Positions 26,101 through 41,561 of a stretch of 64,000 nt of DNA are shown here, one piece after another (within the stretch, counting starts at the first letter, position 1; the number at the start of each line of letters is the position of its first letter). Location of the stretch: positions 1,665,140 to 1,729,139 of the forward strand of contig CM022669.1 in the NCBI GenBank assembly GCA_012295275.1, given 5' to 3'. The position numbers and the translations under genes are program-made. The DNA comes from Chrysomallon squamiferum (taxonomy: Eukaryota; Mollusca; Gastropoda; Neomphalida; Peltospiridae). The notes under the pieces were generated by a model, which was not told the DNA's origin, did not search any database, and worked only from the letters and a program-made list of their open reading frames with translations.

Positions 26101-28730
26101 TCTGCATAAATATGTATGTTGCATGCTTTGCATTGTCTTATGGAATTCATTGTAATGGCAGAATGACCTAAAAGAAGGCAATATATTGACCTTTCAATGC
26201 AACCAAAATTCATAGAAAATTTTTCATGAAATCCACTGGAAAGATTTAGCTATGCAATTCAGTACACAGTGGCCATTACCGGCAATTGTATAAGCTAAAT
26301 ATTTCAGCAGAGAGAAAACAAGTAACAACCAGCAAATTCAAAAATCTGAATGGATTGATGATTCTTAAAACAAGAGAACATTTTTTATTTTGCTGCTATT
26401 AGGAAAAGCAAACTTTTGCAACCAATGTTATACAGAGACCATGACAAAATGCAGTCACTAATGACATTTCTCAGCTGATACTCAATAAACATTTGTATAA
26501 AACACATTCCAATTTCATGTCATTTTAATCTTTATGAACTGCCACTGTCTGTCTGTATCCATGCATGTTCATGTGTGTGTGCGTGTTTGTGTGCATGTTT
26601 GTATGTGTGTGTGTGTATGTGTCTGTGTATGTGTGTGCGTGTGTACCTTTCTTGTTGACTCCATTGATGACCCAGTCATCAGAAATTAGATTATGAGGTT
26701 TAGCAGTTTCTACTACAAGATGTTGCATGTCTCTCCATGTCAGGTGTGGACTGTAGATAGAAAAATGTAATTTTAATTGCACATAAATATATATTTTGAA
26801 GTTATTAATATAAAATATTTTAACAAATATTTATATTTCAAAAGAAATAATCAAGAATGAAATTTATATTTCAAAATAAATCCTGCAATTTGTATATATT
26901 ATCTATATTATCTATATCAATATAATCCTTTTTTCATCACTATATTATATCTCAGTCAATCAAATAACCAATTAACATTTTAAAAACAATATTTTATTTA
27001 ACTTGAAGGCTACCTGCAACAGGTACAGTGATTTGTATTACTTATTTTTATATTTAAATGTTCACAGTAATTATCACATGTCTTCCCACCCACATCTACC
27101 CATAATGACTTACTTTGCATGAAGTGCAAGTGCAATGAGGCCAGCTGCAAGAGGTGCACTAGCTGAGGTACCCGTATGTGTTTCAGTACACTGACGTCGA
27201 AGATCTGTAGTAACCTGCAAACAAAATAACAGGATCAACACCATTATTGCCACCAACACTGCCACCATTATTATCATTAGTGTCATCAACATTATCACTG
27301 TCTTCAACATCACAAAGGAAAAGTATTTCCGAGACAATATTAGTTATATCACAATTACCTTTTTTCGCTACTGCTATCTTCAAATTTAATTAAAATTTTC
27401 TTTTAACTTAAACATCAGTTGTCGTTGGGTTTTTTTTAAAAAGAAGAAAAAATAAATAAAAAATAAAATTTACAATTTGTTTCTCTCCTCCTGAACCACT
27501 ACTGTAAGTTGTGGCCAGTGTAGAGGCACATCGTTCTGAATACCAAGGTATATTGCCATTCTCTGTTGCACTGCTGATGGACAAAGTGTAAATGCTATTG
27601 GTGTAACCATCACAGTTACAGTTATCACCATCACGTCCTCCATTGCCGGATGCCCATACAAAGATAGAACCTAATCCACCACGGCCCTATCAAATAAAAT
27701 TTGGAAAATTAAAAATCATTTAAACAAAGAAAAAGAGAACAAAAAACCTGAAAGAGATAGATGAAATGAAAGATGGATGGAGTGGGTAGCTACTGAACTA
27801 AAACCCATTAGTCATAACTTTCAACTCTGAATCAAAATTGATTCTATACCTAATACAGCAATTTCTATGTACACTTGAGCCCTCATAAAATATTAGTTTG
27901 ACCATTAGAAGAAACCACATTATTACTGCTATAGTCTTACAACATGCAAAAACACAGCATTTCATTAATGTGAAATGCTAAAGATGCTGCATTATTTTAA
28001 ATGTGGAATAGTGCTCTATGTGGAAAAATGGAATACGGAAAGAAAATATTGAGTCAAATACTGTCTGAATATTTGGCATGTTAAGGCTCTGTTTTTTAAT
28101 GGCTTATTCCAGTTCTCTTTTGGTTTCACTGAAACTGACAGATGTCTATGGAAGGTGGTTTTGGGCAATATTTAACATTTAACATCTATCACAAGTATTT
28201 TAACGTATCAAGAAAGCTTAATAAATGATTTTACTCAAATATTGTTGGCAATAAACAAATATTAAATAATTTCTACAATTCATACAAACCATTCTGCCAG
28301 AGGTCAGTTCACCACAATGTAAGGCCACACATAAACTATTCCAACTTGTAGAAGAATGAAAACCATAGCCCTGGCTGGAAGTAATTTTAAGATTTTCTTA
28401 CCCTCTCCATCCAAAATGTTTATTCACCTAATGCTCTTAAAGGTATTATTTTCACGTTTGTGTTAGGTATTGATGGATATGTGAGATTATTCAAACATCC
28501 ATCACATATTGTTCATTTGAAAGCTTTTTTCTCTTTTTTTCAGTTATTATTATCAATAGGTTATGGTTTACGGCTAGACAGCCTATGTAAGTTAGAGGAT
28601 CCCATGTCTCACTTTATTGCATGTTATTTCAAAAAGTTTTATTTCTAAGTATGGTTCTTTCTAAACATTATAATATATTGTTAGATAACATATTCTTTGG
28701 TTACACAATATATATCTTTTTTCAAAAACA

Positions 28731-28764
<34 letters not shown>

Positions 28765-29354
28765 TAAAAAAATAATAATAATAATAATGCAGGAGTTTGT
28801 TGCTGTTGTGATACCTTAGTGATGCCATCATAAAAAGCTTTCCTAGCGAGAGTAGCTGGTCCATCCACTGTCCGTCCATCATCATCTGGCCCCCAGCTTG
28901 CACTGTATATGTGAATGTGTTGAGGATTTAGACTCAGTGACTGAGCCTCTACAGAATCTGTGACATCACCATCCAGCATTCTGACACCTGTAAACATAAT
29001 GACTAATTAGTGACATCACCATTTCATCATTCTGATACCTGTAAACACAGTAACTAATTAGTGACATTACAAACTCTCATTCTGACACCAGAAAATAATT
29101 TCACTGTGAAAATATGGGGGAAATTGCACCCCACATTTATTATTATTACAGTTATAACACTTATGATATATATATTTTGGGCAACATCATTAGATGTATA
29201 GTTTTAAAACATTTCTGATGCAGAACATTATATGATAACTGTTTATTTTTATGTACTTACTTTTTATTTAATTGTAATATGAGAAAATAATTTGATTATA
29301 CAAGATATTTTTTAAATGATTTTAATTATCTCTAATACATGTGTGTGTTAATGG

Positions 29355-29399
<45 letters not shown>

Positions 29400-31802
29400 C
29401 ACATTTTTTTATACAAAGTAAGTTCAAGGGTGCTTTACAGTGCAAACTAATAAAATAAAATACAAAAAGATATGGACATAAAAATATAACATAAATGTAA
29501 ACATAATGGTGAACATGTTAAAATTGTGGTTAAAATAAATGAGTCAAATTTAAAAATTGTTTAAAGTAATTAATAGACTAGCTTGAACATTTAAAAACTT
29601 GAAAAATAAAACAGAACTATATATTAATAAACAACATCTAATACAATTTTTAACTCCATTTGATGATTTATATTAAGAAAATTACAATTTTGTATATCTT
29701 CATTAATAGTATTTTGCAAATGAATTATTAAATACAGTTTTTAAGTTGTTGTGATTTTAATGGAATATCTGCTTTGTTACACCATAAAAGTGAGATAATA
29801 TATAGTATACCAGGCAACATCCATTACATGTAAAATTGATTAAAATTGAAATCTGAAGGTTTCATTTCTAAAAGATATATCTCAAGTGTTATAACAATAA
29901 TATTAAAAATATAGGTTGCCATTTTTTTTTTTTGCCTTTTTATCAGTGTCATTTTTTCCAGTGCTATTTTTTTCATTCATATCAACTATTGTATGTGTGT
30001 GAGGTTTTTTTCCCTAAATATACTGGAATTCTTGAGTTGACAAATATTACCAAAAATATCAAATAATGTACTGTGATACAATATAAACAGCTACAACTAA
30101 CACAACACACACTCACAATTTTTACGTTAAACATGTATATGAATATTAAAAAACTTATTGTAGATTTGATATATATTGCTAAATATATACTGATAGTTAT
30201 AGAAAATGCAGCACTAATTCAAGCATCATTAAATCAGTGAAATTATTAAGAATAATCAGTCAGGCATGATCCTCCTTTGGTAACATCCTTTAATTCCATT
30301 AACATAGTTATTGTGCACAGGGTATCTAACAGAATTTCTGGTAAAGTGGCACAAAGTGGGACCATGGCCATTTAATATGGCTCTACAATGACATGTCATG
30401 AAGTAAATAACGTTTCTGATGAACACCTGAGGTATCTGATGCAATACATGGACCACCTATACATGCATTTGACTATGTCAAATATGGATTCATCTGTAAA
30501 GAGGATCTGTCTGCTGTGGGGTGTTCATCAAAGCTGTGTTTGAGCCCACTGTAATTCATTGTTGTCAATGCTGTGTCCAGAATAGTTGTAGGAAAAAATG
30601 GGACTGGAATAAATGGCACCGAGAAGAAATGGCACTGTGCAGATTTGGAAAAAATGGCACCTTTTTTATTTTTTCTGTATAGTTGCTTTAAAAAAAACTT
30701 AAAAGTACTTTTGGAAATCCAGTTTATTCATGCAATATTGTTACATACATGTATATTAAAATATAGCATTAAATGTACACTACAAAAACATTTTGTTGCT
30801 ATATCACACCAGAAAGAGACCAGATAATTGTAATATTAATTATAATAAATCTACAAATAAAACTCTGAGATGGGAGGATTCTATCCATACTGGATATTGT
30901 GAGCACTGGAAGTAGAGCCTGATATTGTTTTAATTTGTTTTATGAATAAAAAAGAAATTTTAAGAGGTTCTTTCTTCTTCAATTTTTAACAATTATTTTT
31001 ATGTTTTTTTTAAAATATGGAGTGGGATTTTGTCCTGTGGGGTTTGCAAAAGTTGTTTTCTTTCTGAATGAAATGTAAAATAGCACAATTTCGAAACTAA
31101 TTCTTGGAAAAGTAATTTAATTCAGTATTCTTCCAGAGATAAAATATTTTAATAAACTACAAATTAAATAAATAAATGAATAAATAAATAAAAAATAAAT
31201 AAATAAATATTTAAAACTGTTTTTGTTTTCTTTTTTAAATTCCTTCACACATCATTTCAACATCAAAATGAATATTAAAGATATATTTCTCAGTAATCTA
31301 TGATATGAAGTGTTACTGTAAATGTGTGTGTAAGTGTGTTTTTGTATATGTGCATGTGTAACTGTGTGTGTCTCTGTCACAAATGGTTTATTAAATTACT
31401 GATTTCTGGATATAAAAGGATAGTCACAGTTTTACTAATTTTATTTTTAACTTAGCATTCTAACACATTAACAGAATGTATGGTTTAGTCACTTTAAAAT
31501 GGTCCAGCAATGTGATAAAACAATGAAACTTCAATGACTTTAAACTGTATTTTCATGGTTATGGGTTGAATGTTTCAGGCTGATAATTTGACAAAATTTA
31601 GACAGTGTATAATCTGGGAACCAAGATGAATAAAATAAAATAAAATTATTCCTAAGTATTCAGTTTGTTTAAGCAAAGATTTAATAAATGTTTACTCCTT
31701 GCCTTGAATGAGTTGTATCTTCTTATTATTAGAGATTTAATAATTGTTTAATTTTCTGTTATTCATTTATTATATTCTTATTCTGGGCCATGGCTCAAAC
31801 AA

Positions 31803-31857
<55 letters not shown>

Positions 31858-34800
31858 ACACTCAAAATATTTTATAGTGTAAAGAGAATATCAACAGAAA
31901 CTGTGTTCACTGAACAACAGTAAGAATTCTGGAAATTCCTTTGTGTAAAATGTTCTAAAACCTATGACTAGACTGTTTCAACTTCGGCCAGTGTCATAAC
32001 TTGAACATTAAGAATCATGATTATATATTGTGAGAAGATGCATATAAAATATATATTATGATTTGTCAGTAAGAATAAAGCATTGAATAGTTGAAAGTGT
32101 CTTCTACATTCATTATACTTTACTTTTGACAAATGTTAGCATAATATTTTTTTAAATAATGTTAACACATACATACAGACACACACATATAGATGCACAC
32201 ACATATGCACCATGGATAGATCTTGTCAAATTTGGCCAAATTGTTGCTATATTATTATGCTAATATGAATACAATATTTCTGGAGTTTTGTAGCTACTAC
32301 CAAGTTTAAGAAAAATCAAGAACCTGCACTACCAATGTTCTTTGGACTCACCTGAATTAAACCTTGAACAGTCAATTTCTCTTTTTTGCATTAATATTTA
32401 AAATAAAATCCTTTAAGAAATAATTAATAATAAAATAATTAACCTCAATGTTACTAAAAATTAAAAATATGTCACTCTAAATAATAGGTTATGTAACTAC
32501 CGTGCTTGGTAATGTTGTTCACAGCTGCACAATGTACTTTAATCCAGGAGTAAATTTGAAGTATTCAAAAATAAAATCATTCTGATTACATCTTTTTGAT
32601 AATGGCATTTGATAATGACAAAAATATAAGTAAACAGCAAGAATAAAATTTGCTAAGAACAGGAAAAACAAGAATGTCATATCATAGTTGGGTATCAACT
32701 TATATAAGTATAATCTATTTATAAAGCCAGGAATTATTGGTTTACCACTGAACAGTAACTATGTAAATGAATATTGTTGTTTTGTGTAAACAAAATCTCA
32801 TTTTAGGAAATTGAATATTTTTAATTATTTCTTTTTTTTCCCATGGCCTTGGCTCAGATGATAAGACTGGTGACACCTATCTAGTTCCCTAGCCTACCTC
32901 AGGTATTTTCCACTTTTGCTTTTATTGCAGTTGGGAAGTAAAAATGGTTGTTTTCAACTATTTTATGATTTAATTATCTTCGATCTCATCTATTTCACTG
33001 TCAAAACTTCCAAAAAGTATTCTTCAAACAAACAGTCTTACTGTACATGATCACATTCAATATCCTATCAAAATTCAACACTATAATTTGTTGGGTTATT
33101 TCGTTTTGTTTTTTATCAGTTGCCACATGATGGAAATACGTTATATATATTTAACAACCTTTCACTGAACCAGTGAAGTCAACAGCTAAGGGCATGACTT
33201 TGTCATTGCAACCAGTTATGAATATATATTTCTTACTGCTGAACATTAAAGGGTATGTATTCTAAACAATCAGTACTTAGTCAGGGATTGTCTAGTTATT
33301 ACCCAAACAGAAGACAAGCAAATGTGTCATTTTTTGCATTTTTTGAAGCAATGATTCAGTATATTAACAAGCCCAATTCAGTGGGATCACAATTTCAGAA
33401 AGGAGTTGTTCTGTAATATTTGCTTTAAAATATCAGGTGGCTGTTAACTAAATTAGATTAAGATTATCTGAAGTACACAAACAATAAACACAATATATAC
33501 AGATAAATTTCAGAACACAGAAGCATTATAAGTTAAGTATTTTATCTTTATTATGTAGATTAAACAATTTCACTCAGTCATAAAGGTGTAAGTATTGACT
33601 GCAACTGAAATATTATCTCCAACAATAAAACAAGGAAAAAGAAAAAAAATGCCAACATAATAATTCAAAGACCAATTCTGCTCCCACCACATTTATTGCT
33701 GGCAGACTGTTTTATCTCCTGTTATGAAAAGCAAGCAATAATAAACAAACATGTTTTATATTATGATAGTAAAACCTTACCCTTCACACAGAGATATTGA
33801 ATTTCAAAGATAATTAATTATCTATATACAGTGTAGTACAATAGTAACCAGACACCATGTGAAGTACCACTTATATGTGTGTGGTCCCTGAATTATGAAT
33901 AAAGACTTTAATAATTTCATTACACTTCATTCTGTTTTTCATCTTTTACAATTGAGATGAACACTAAAGCACAGAACCAGAACAATAACCTTTTAACCAA
34001 GTTTAATAATCCTAACCATCACCTTGTCTGCTGTCGTTTATCAGTTATAATATAACCTTTCTTGTGTAAGAATACTTTTATGTTATAATAACAATGTAAT
34101 TGAATTTAGATTATTATTGGTTTGCTAGGAACTGAATCAAACCTGAGAGCAACTAAGTAAGAGAGATAGAAAAGGAGAAAAAGACAGCATGCACGCATGT
34201 GCATATACAATCATGTTTGTGGTTTTTGTGAATGTTTAATTGTGGTTGAAGTTTATGACAGTATTTGTGTCAAAACTAAAATCTGTCAAACTTTCAATTC
34301 AGAATCAAGACCTACCTCCAATTCTGGCTTCATAAGCAACACCCACACTGCAAACAGAGTTATCTGCCTGTGCTGCCACTTCTCCTGCACATCTTGTGCC
34401 ATGACTGAAAACAGAAAATATTTGAATATTTTATTCAATATTAATTAAAACCATAAAACTTCACTGTATTAATATATACAAGTCTAAAGAGACTGTTGAA
34501 ATATTTTGAAAAAGAAGAAAAAAGAAAAGACCTACAATGAATATGTAATCTAAGCTATTAACATTTTTATTTCAACAATACAACCATGCATTCTTTGTAA
34601 CAACCAAACAATTGATCAATTTCATTAAGATGACAAAACCTCAGTATTTCCCATTTGCATAAACAAAATTCACCTACTTTGTTAGAGACATTGAAACATT
34701 AATGTGACAGACTATTATTGAAAAAACAAATTTTAACAATTTTACAACATTAACTGAAACTTACCGGTTTTCATTAGAATAGTCATATCTTGGTTGAGGA

Positions 34801-37800
34801 TCAGGATCATGGCCATTTACATCATAGCTAGCTTGTTCATCCTAAAAATAAATTGAGGAACGATAATCATAAATAAAATATACTAAAAATAAAAATAGAA
34901 AGCATGATAGAATTTAATTATTAACAAATTCTAGATTTTTATGATTATTATCATTATCATTTTTTCTTTTTTACATTTAATCTTTATTTATTTATTTATT
35001 CTCTTTTTTTTTTTGGTAAATGCAAGTACAAATAAAATTATTTTTATTTTCTTTTTATTCAATTATTTGGTATCGTTTCTTTAATTACCAGATAAACATT
35101 TCTTTATCAATAATGATTTTCTCGGCAAAAAAGAAAAGAAAAATAAAGAAAAACTATTAGAAGTATCATTAAAACACCTTCTAGTTCAAAATAAATTTGA
35201 TGATTTATATTAATCAGATTATTTTTTTCTTTCTTTCCTTTTTCTTATTCTATATTGTTTATTTTTTTGTTTTTGTTTTTAGAATCATTGTTTTCTGCTA
35301 CACTAAAAATTAGAATTTTAAGTTTTAACAAACATACAAAGAAATAACTTCACAAAAACAAAAAAGTTTTCTTTAAAATTTTACAAAATGTATGCCTTTG
35401 GTTTCATAAAATATAATGCATTACTGTAATGCAATTTTTAAATTTATTTATTTTTAAATTTGTGAAATAATTGGTCACATCACTGTTGGCTTTTAGTCAT
35501 TATTAGAACAGATGACTCATAAACAATGGTTGCCAAAGTGAACCTGCTCAGTGCACAGCTTTATGTATCACCTACTAGTTCTCTGTGGAAGATACTGCAT
35601 GAACAATAAAACAACATAATGACCCCCCCCCATAAAAACAATAAAATAAAATAAATAATAAAACTCAGTTTATAATCAGAGTAACATGTACAGAATTAAA
35701 AAAGTAGTATCTCTCTAATTACAAAATAACATGACTGACATGTAATAACAGCTAATAAGTAATATTATTTGAAACAGAAAAATCTTTCTTCTTTTTTCCC
35801 CCTTTCATGAATACAACAAATAAACATCTAAATACTGCTCTGTTTTTACTTTAAATAAAAAAAATAATTATATATATATATTTGGATAATTCTCACCAAA
35901 GAATGCCACTAAGCAACATGTGATCATGAAAGGCATAACATTTTTAGACAGCTATTGTATTTTTTAAAGAAATAGTAAGTTACTAAATTTGAATCAGAGC
36001 ATTCCAATTAGTTACTGACAGGGGAATGTGTTGTTTGGTGGTTTTTCAACCTTGTCCACTCAATTAAGATTCCAACTCAGAATTGAAAGTGAAAAGAAAC
36101 AGAATGAAATCAAACATTAATGACTGCTGGTCATTATTATAGTGTCTTGAAAAGTGCAAAAGTTTACTAACAAAAATAAGTAAAATTTGAGGAACAGCAA
36201 CATTGCTGAAAATAAATTAATGAGGTGGTAGGCTGTACGTATGTTCATGTAATTTGATTATTGTATAGCAGGTTCATGCATTTTACATCTGAACATTTTT
36301 TTTTAGTTTGACACATGAAAGATACTGTCATATTCATTGTATTTCAAGCCAAAGATCATGTGCACACACAAACACAAACACATACACACATATACCAACA
36401 CATACACACACAAACACACACGTGCACACACACCCACGCACCCATGCGCAGTCACACACACACACACTCTAAACAAATATAATGGAAATGTTTTTGCATT
36501 TAAGATAAATTAACAAGAACACACAAAGTTACCATGATAATTAAATTGCATTTAGCATTACCGTTTTATACAGTTTTGGTAGCTTGTATAACAATTAGAA
36601 ATGAGGTAGACCTAATAAGTAAAGAATAGGGATGTCCCACCTCCTGCACACCTGGCAGCCTTTAATGTGATAGTTTTACACAGCTATGTAGTGATTGGCT
36701 TGCAAAACAATAGGATGCCAGTTAAAGTATATTCCATATTAGGATGTATTGTGAAAATTGAAGAGAATGGATACAGTGAAGTGTCAAATGACTTTAGTTC
36801 AGCTCAGTATTTATTGCATACTATTCAACATGCTAATAAGAGTAATATGAATAATCAGTATTCAATCATTTCTAGCACATTTCACTTTTATTTGTAACCA
36901 TGATATAAAAAACATCTTCCGCATAGTTCATTACTGATCAGTCCCTGTTCTCAAACTGAATCTTGATGTGATGTAATTAATTGCATTACATGGAGCATTC
37001 ATGTTAACATGTAGTCTGAGAAGCACAGAATGTTGGGGTGGGGGGTGGGGGTGGAGGGTCATTGGGGACATTTTTCAACATCTGGAACCAGACATCACTG
37101 AGAAGGAACAAAGGAACAAGTGGGAAAACAATGGCATGTCATACCACATCAGCATTTTCCTTGTAGTCAACATTCAAATTGCACTTCTGTGCATATTTCG
37201 AATCAGCCTGTCTGTAGTGAATCAAATATATCTTTAGTGTACACTGAGGAAAGATAGTTTTCAGTGAGTTCAGCAGTGCCATTCCAAAATCTATGAAGGC
37301 AAAATCAGGGGGAAAATTAATGTTAATTTTATGACATGCTCACTGGTATGTTTTCCTAATTATTCGAAAGCAAACCTCAAATGTATATATATAACTGCTG
37401 TTCATGGAATAATAGCAAACTCAGTTCTTCATATTGCCACACTTTATGTTAATTACTGAAGACAAATTATAATCCAAAACCGTTGATGCAGCCCTCTTAC
37501 TTCCTCACTGCCTGGTGAGAAAGTGGGATTGACTCATGTGAACTCCACACCTACTTAATATCAACAATGACTTGTTTCTTTAATAGAGGGAGACAGCATG
37601 GAATTATCTCAGGCTTTGTAGAATTTTATATTGCTTTTGATGTTCTTGGATCCCATGACTTTGTCAGTTGTGATAATATTGCAGCTAATTTTATGCCTAT
37701 CCATTATACTTTTCTTATACAGCTTTTGTGTCCAAATATATATATATATAATAATTTTTTTTACTAAAAAGCTTGTAAGATGATAACAACAAGAATAATG

Positions 37801-40800
37801 ATAATGATTATGATAAAAGTTGTAATTAAGATGATCAGTATGTCAACAGATTGTATAGATAACAATGTTCAAGATACTGATCAGTGTGATGACGATGCTG
37901 ATATTGATAACAGGTGAACTTAAAGACAATATTGGCAAGAAGAAATAAAGAAACAACCTTGCAAGATGTCTATCTGTACTGTACTGCTATTTTAAATATG
38001 ATTAATAGTAAGTGCATTAATCTTTGATGTTAAGGGGTATTGCTGGTTTTCTTCATAAAATATGTCATTCATATTTAATTTTTATACTCTAATTAAATGT
38101 TTTCCTTGTTTTTAGATTTTATTCTTATTATTTTTGTTATTGTTGTTGTTCCATATTCCTCATCAGAATTACAAATAAATGATAATATTGTAATTCTGTT
38201 TTTACTATTTTTAATCTGAAGTACCATATCTTTAAAAAAATGCCACAGACACAGAAAATAACAACCATTTATACATATTCATTCTGCAATCATGATTCTT
38301 ATGTATTTCAGTAAAATCAACATTTTAAGAACATACACTTTACCAAAAATAATATATTTTTTAAAGTATCATGATCCAAAAGTAATGTTTGCTAAATTTT
38401 TGCTGACAATATATACATTTCCAAACAAATAAAAAATAAAAAAGACAGCTCCCTCAAAGAAAAAAACATAAATACAAACACTCCCAGAATATGTTCAATT
38501 ATTCTCTGGGTCAATTTGTGCTTTTTTCCCTATTTAATTTTATGCCAGGCCACGTAAACAAACATGTTTTCAGAATATAATCATCAAAACAGTAACCTGG
38601 TGCAAGAAAGATAACAACAGGAAATTATTTATTTGAAACAAATAACAAATGTATTAAGAAAACATTGCACATCCAGTTTGACATTTATTGCATCACCCAG
38701 GCTTATTTGAATCCAGCGAGATTCGTATAAATTTCAGAGAATTATGACTGCCATAGTTTGAAGGGAAAAATCAATAGGCATGCTGCCAAAGGGGTTACCA
38801 GGGAATTTAACCTACTTGTATGTGATGTTACACAGAATTTACACAATGATAGCTGAAAGCAATGAATAAATCAATTTCGTGGTAACAAATGCTAAAATGA
38901 CGTACACAACCAACACACCCACAGAGTTGTTTTTGTCCATTCAGATAAAATTTCATATTAATTTTAAAAAAAAGAAAAAAACACACCAACACCAAACAAA
39001 TAAAAAACATGCACTAATTAATTCCTTTCACACTTATTCTTTAATCTCCTAACATATCTTATCTCTCATGGCACCTAAATTACTAACATTATTAATGGTT
39101 ACAATTTAATAATACTATAAATGTATTCATAAATAAACAGAAAAAGATATAATTAAGTAACACTGTACATTACCTGCAATAAATCAACCGCAATTTTAGT
39201 TGGCAAATATAACTACTTAACTATGCATTCTCTGATCCTCCTAATCATTATTTTGTTTTAGAAGATCACTGATTATCAAACTGACCATCAGCTGCTAAAA
39301 TAACCATTACAAACAGTTCTGGCAAAAACAGTTAATGACTATCAAACTGACAGATGTTATAAAATGTGATCACTTCAGGCTAAACAAAGAGTAATAGCTA
39401 TGAATTTCAATCATTTCTAAAATTAGCCGTTGCAGATAATAAAAGAGAACAAAACTGAAAATTATGACGCAGACTTAAAAAAGTCTATTTTTAAATGATC
39501 TTACCATCCTATTGACCTTTATGGAATGCACTGATTAACCTTTGACCCAATCTAGATGTAATAGTTTATCAAAGGTTTTTACTGCAAATGTAAATGCTTT
39601 GTATAATGATTGACCCATTATCAATGTCATTTTTTACATATTTTACCAACTTGAATTATGTTTTATTGATTATGGATGAAACTACTGATCAAGCAGACAC
39701 ATTATGAATGTAATTGCATAGTGAATCATTATGGATGAAAATGCTTATCAATCCAAATGATTTTAGATGGAATATCTTCTAACTTGACTCCTGATTAATA
39801 TATTTATCAATAAAATAAACTATCCACCATACTTATTCATTATGTAGGATGATATCTACCAGACTGACCCATTATATGATGGTCATTACAGAAAACTTGC
39901 TATCTAGATGAAATATCACAATTTATAAGAATGTACATACTGGGATGTTTCTATCCAATAATATTATAGTATATAATCACAGTGGCCAAATGTTCTTAAC
40001 AACAGAAAAAAACAACCTTTGATAAATGAAACTCTTCATTTTGAATTTTTTATTTTTTGGGGCTTTCATCATGCAAAAGATCATCATCTTTCTTATTAAT
40101 ACCCATTCATTTACTCAACCATCAGACAGGATCTATTTCTATTTGACAAACCTTACCTTTTTAAAAATGACTGTTTAATTTATATGTCACATTATATTAT
40201 TATTATTACTTATTTAACCTTTTACAAAATTAATAAATATTTATTAATTTAAGTTTATATTTTTGATAGTTAGAAAACAAATTATAATAAATAATCAATC
40301 ATTTAATACTGGCTAACATCTTTTAACCCATCTCTATGACTTTTCTTTTTATCTCAAACAAATATGTATTTATACATATCTAAACACACAAGTCAAACCT
40401 GTGGATAACAAAAACACTTAACACTGCCAAATTTGTCATCTGTGCCCAACCTTGACCCTGCTGTATGAACATTTTAAGAAATTCAGGCTTTTTTTATTAT
40501 TATTTCTTGCCTTTGCATCTTTCACTTGATGTTCAAAAAGAGGAAACACTGAATATCTGCTTCCAAGACTTCTCAATTTGACTCATACTTGCGTTATTTG
40601 TCATATTTGTGTCTTTTTTTCCATTTAACGTTTGTTTGTCTCAGCATATATTTTTGTGTTATTTTGCATTCAGTAACAGGATACATTGTTTTTACACTTG
40701 TGGTGGGTCTGTCAAAGAAAAAACCTTATGTTAGCCATTAACAGTTAGTAATAGTATGTAAATGAATCAAATTCTAATATGGAATTTAATACATGAATAT

Positions 40801-41525
40801 TAGCAAAAAAATAAATGATATCTGACAAACTTCTCTCTTCTGTTCCTAACAGATACATTTGTTATTTCTGTGATACTTCAGTGTATTAGCAATTAACAAT
40901 TAAAAATAGATGCACCTGGATTAAATCTCAGGACTTGTATTCCTCAGACTGGGAATCCATTTACCTGATACTGAAATGGCACCAAAATGACACAATATGA
41001 AACAGTGGGATATTTGACACAAAACATAAATTAATGAATCCATTAAAACGAAAAGCACAGCAAAACTGCATCTTTACTGCTATGTTTCCCATTGAAATCT
41101 AACCAAACTGACCAAATAAAAGATACATATAATTTGTTCTGCAGTTGTGGCCCAGATATTAATTATGAAGCCGTCTATCATCCCTATATTCTGGTGGAGC
41201 CACATCACAGAACTGGATAACTTCTAAGAACCTTTCTAAAACTGCTCTATCCTTTTTGGGTGTATGAAAAAATGCTTCTAAAAAATATGGCACTGAAAAT
41301 GTGAAAACTTAGATGTAAAATATTTCAGTTTGTAATTCCAGATATGATAAGGCTTTTATGTTCTTGTTGTTTTTTTGTTATTACAATATAATTTTGAATA
41401 TTTTATACTTTATTGAAAAGAAGCCTACTGGTTTTTCTTTATGCAGTGTTTAAGTTATCCATTGTATAAAATGAAAGTTATATTAAATTTAATCATAAAC
41501 TTATTAATACTGTATTATTGTTTGT

Positions 41526-41561
<36 letters not shown>

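Larger units (their letters stand above)
28988..34315 (-). other. Furin intron between His exon and substrate-cleft exon
   Basis: 5.3 kb. It contains the acceptor duplication, (AC)n tracts at 29356-29398 and 31805-31852, a Tc1-like remnant at 30245-30600, and imperfect AAAAAATGGCAC-type repeats near 30593-30662. The rest is AT-rich without recognisable content. Confidence 0.85.

Noticed and set aside
27110-27383. Overlapping minus-strand frames with Met/Val/Asp-rich sequence after the Ser exon
   Set aside because: They are the 259-base intron and wrong frames of the catalytic-Ser exon; the real exon ends at splice sites 27114 and 27214.
27470-27661. 63-codon frame [12 protein letters not shown] on the minus strand
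   Set aside because: Shadow frame of the oxyanion-hole exon, whose true frame reads [15 protein letters not shown].
32840-32960. tRNA-like promoter box (TTGGCTCAGATGATAAGA)
   Set aside because: No matching B box or cloverleaf could be drawn.
35623-35630. C-run in the intron
   Set aside because: Eight-base homopolymer with no surrounding structure.
40150-40200. Donor-like AAAAAG|gtaagg on the minus strand
   Set aside because: The adjoining sequence is AT-rich with no coding signal or matching phase.
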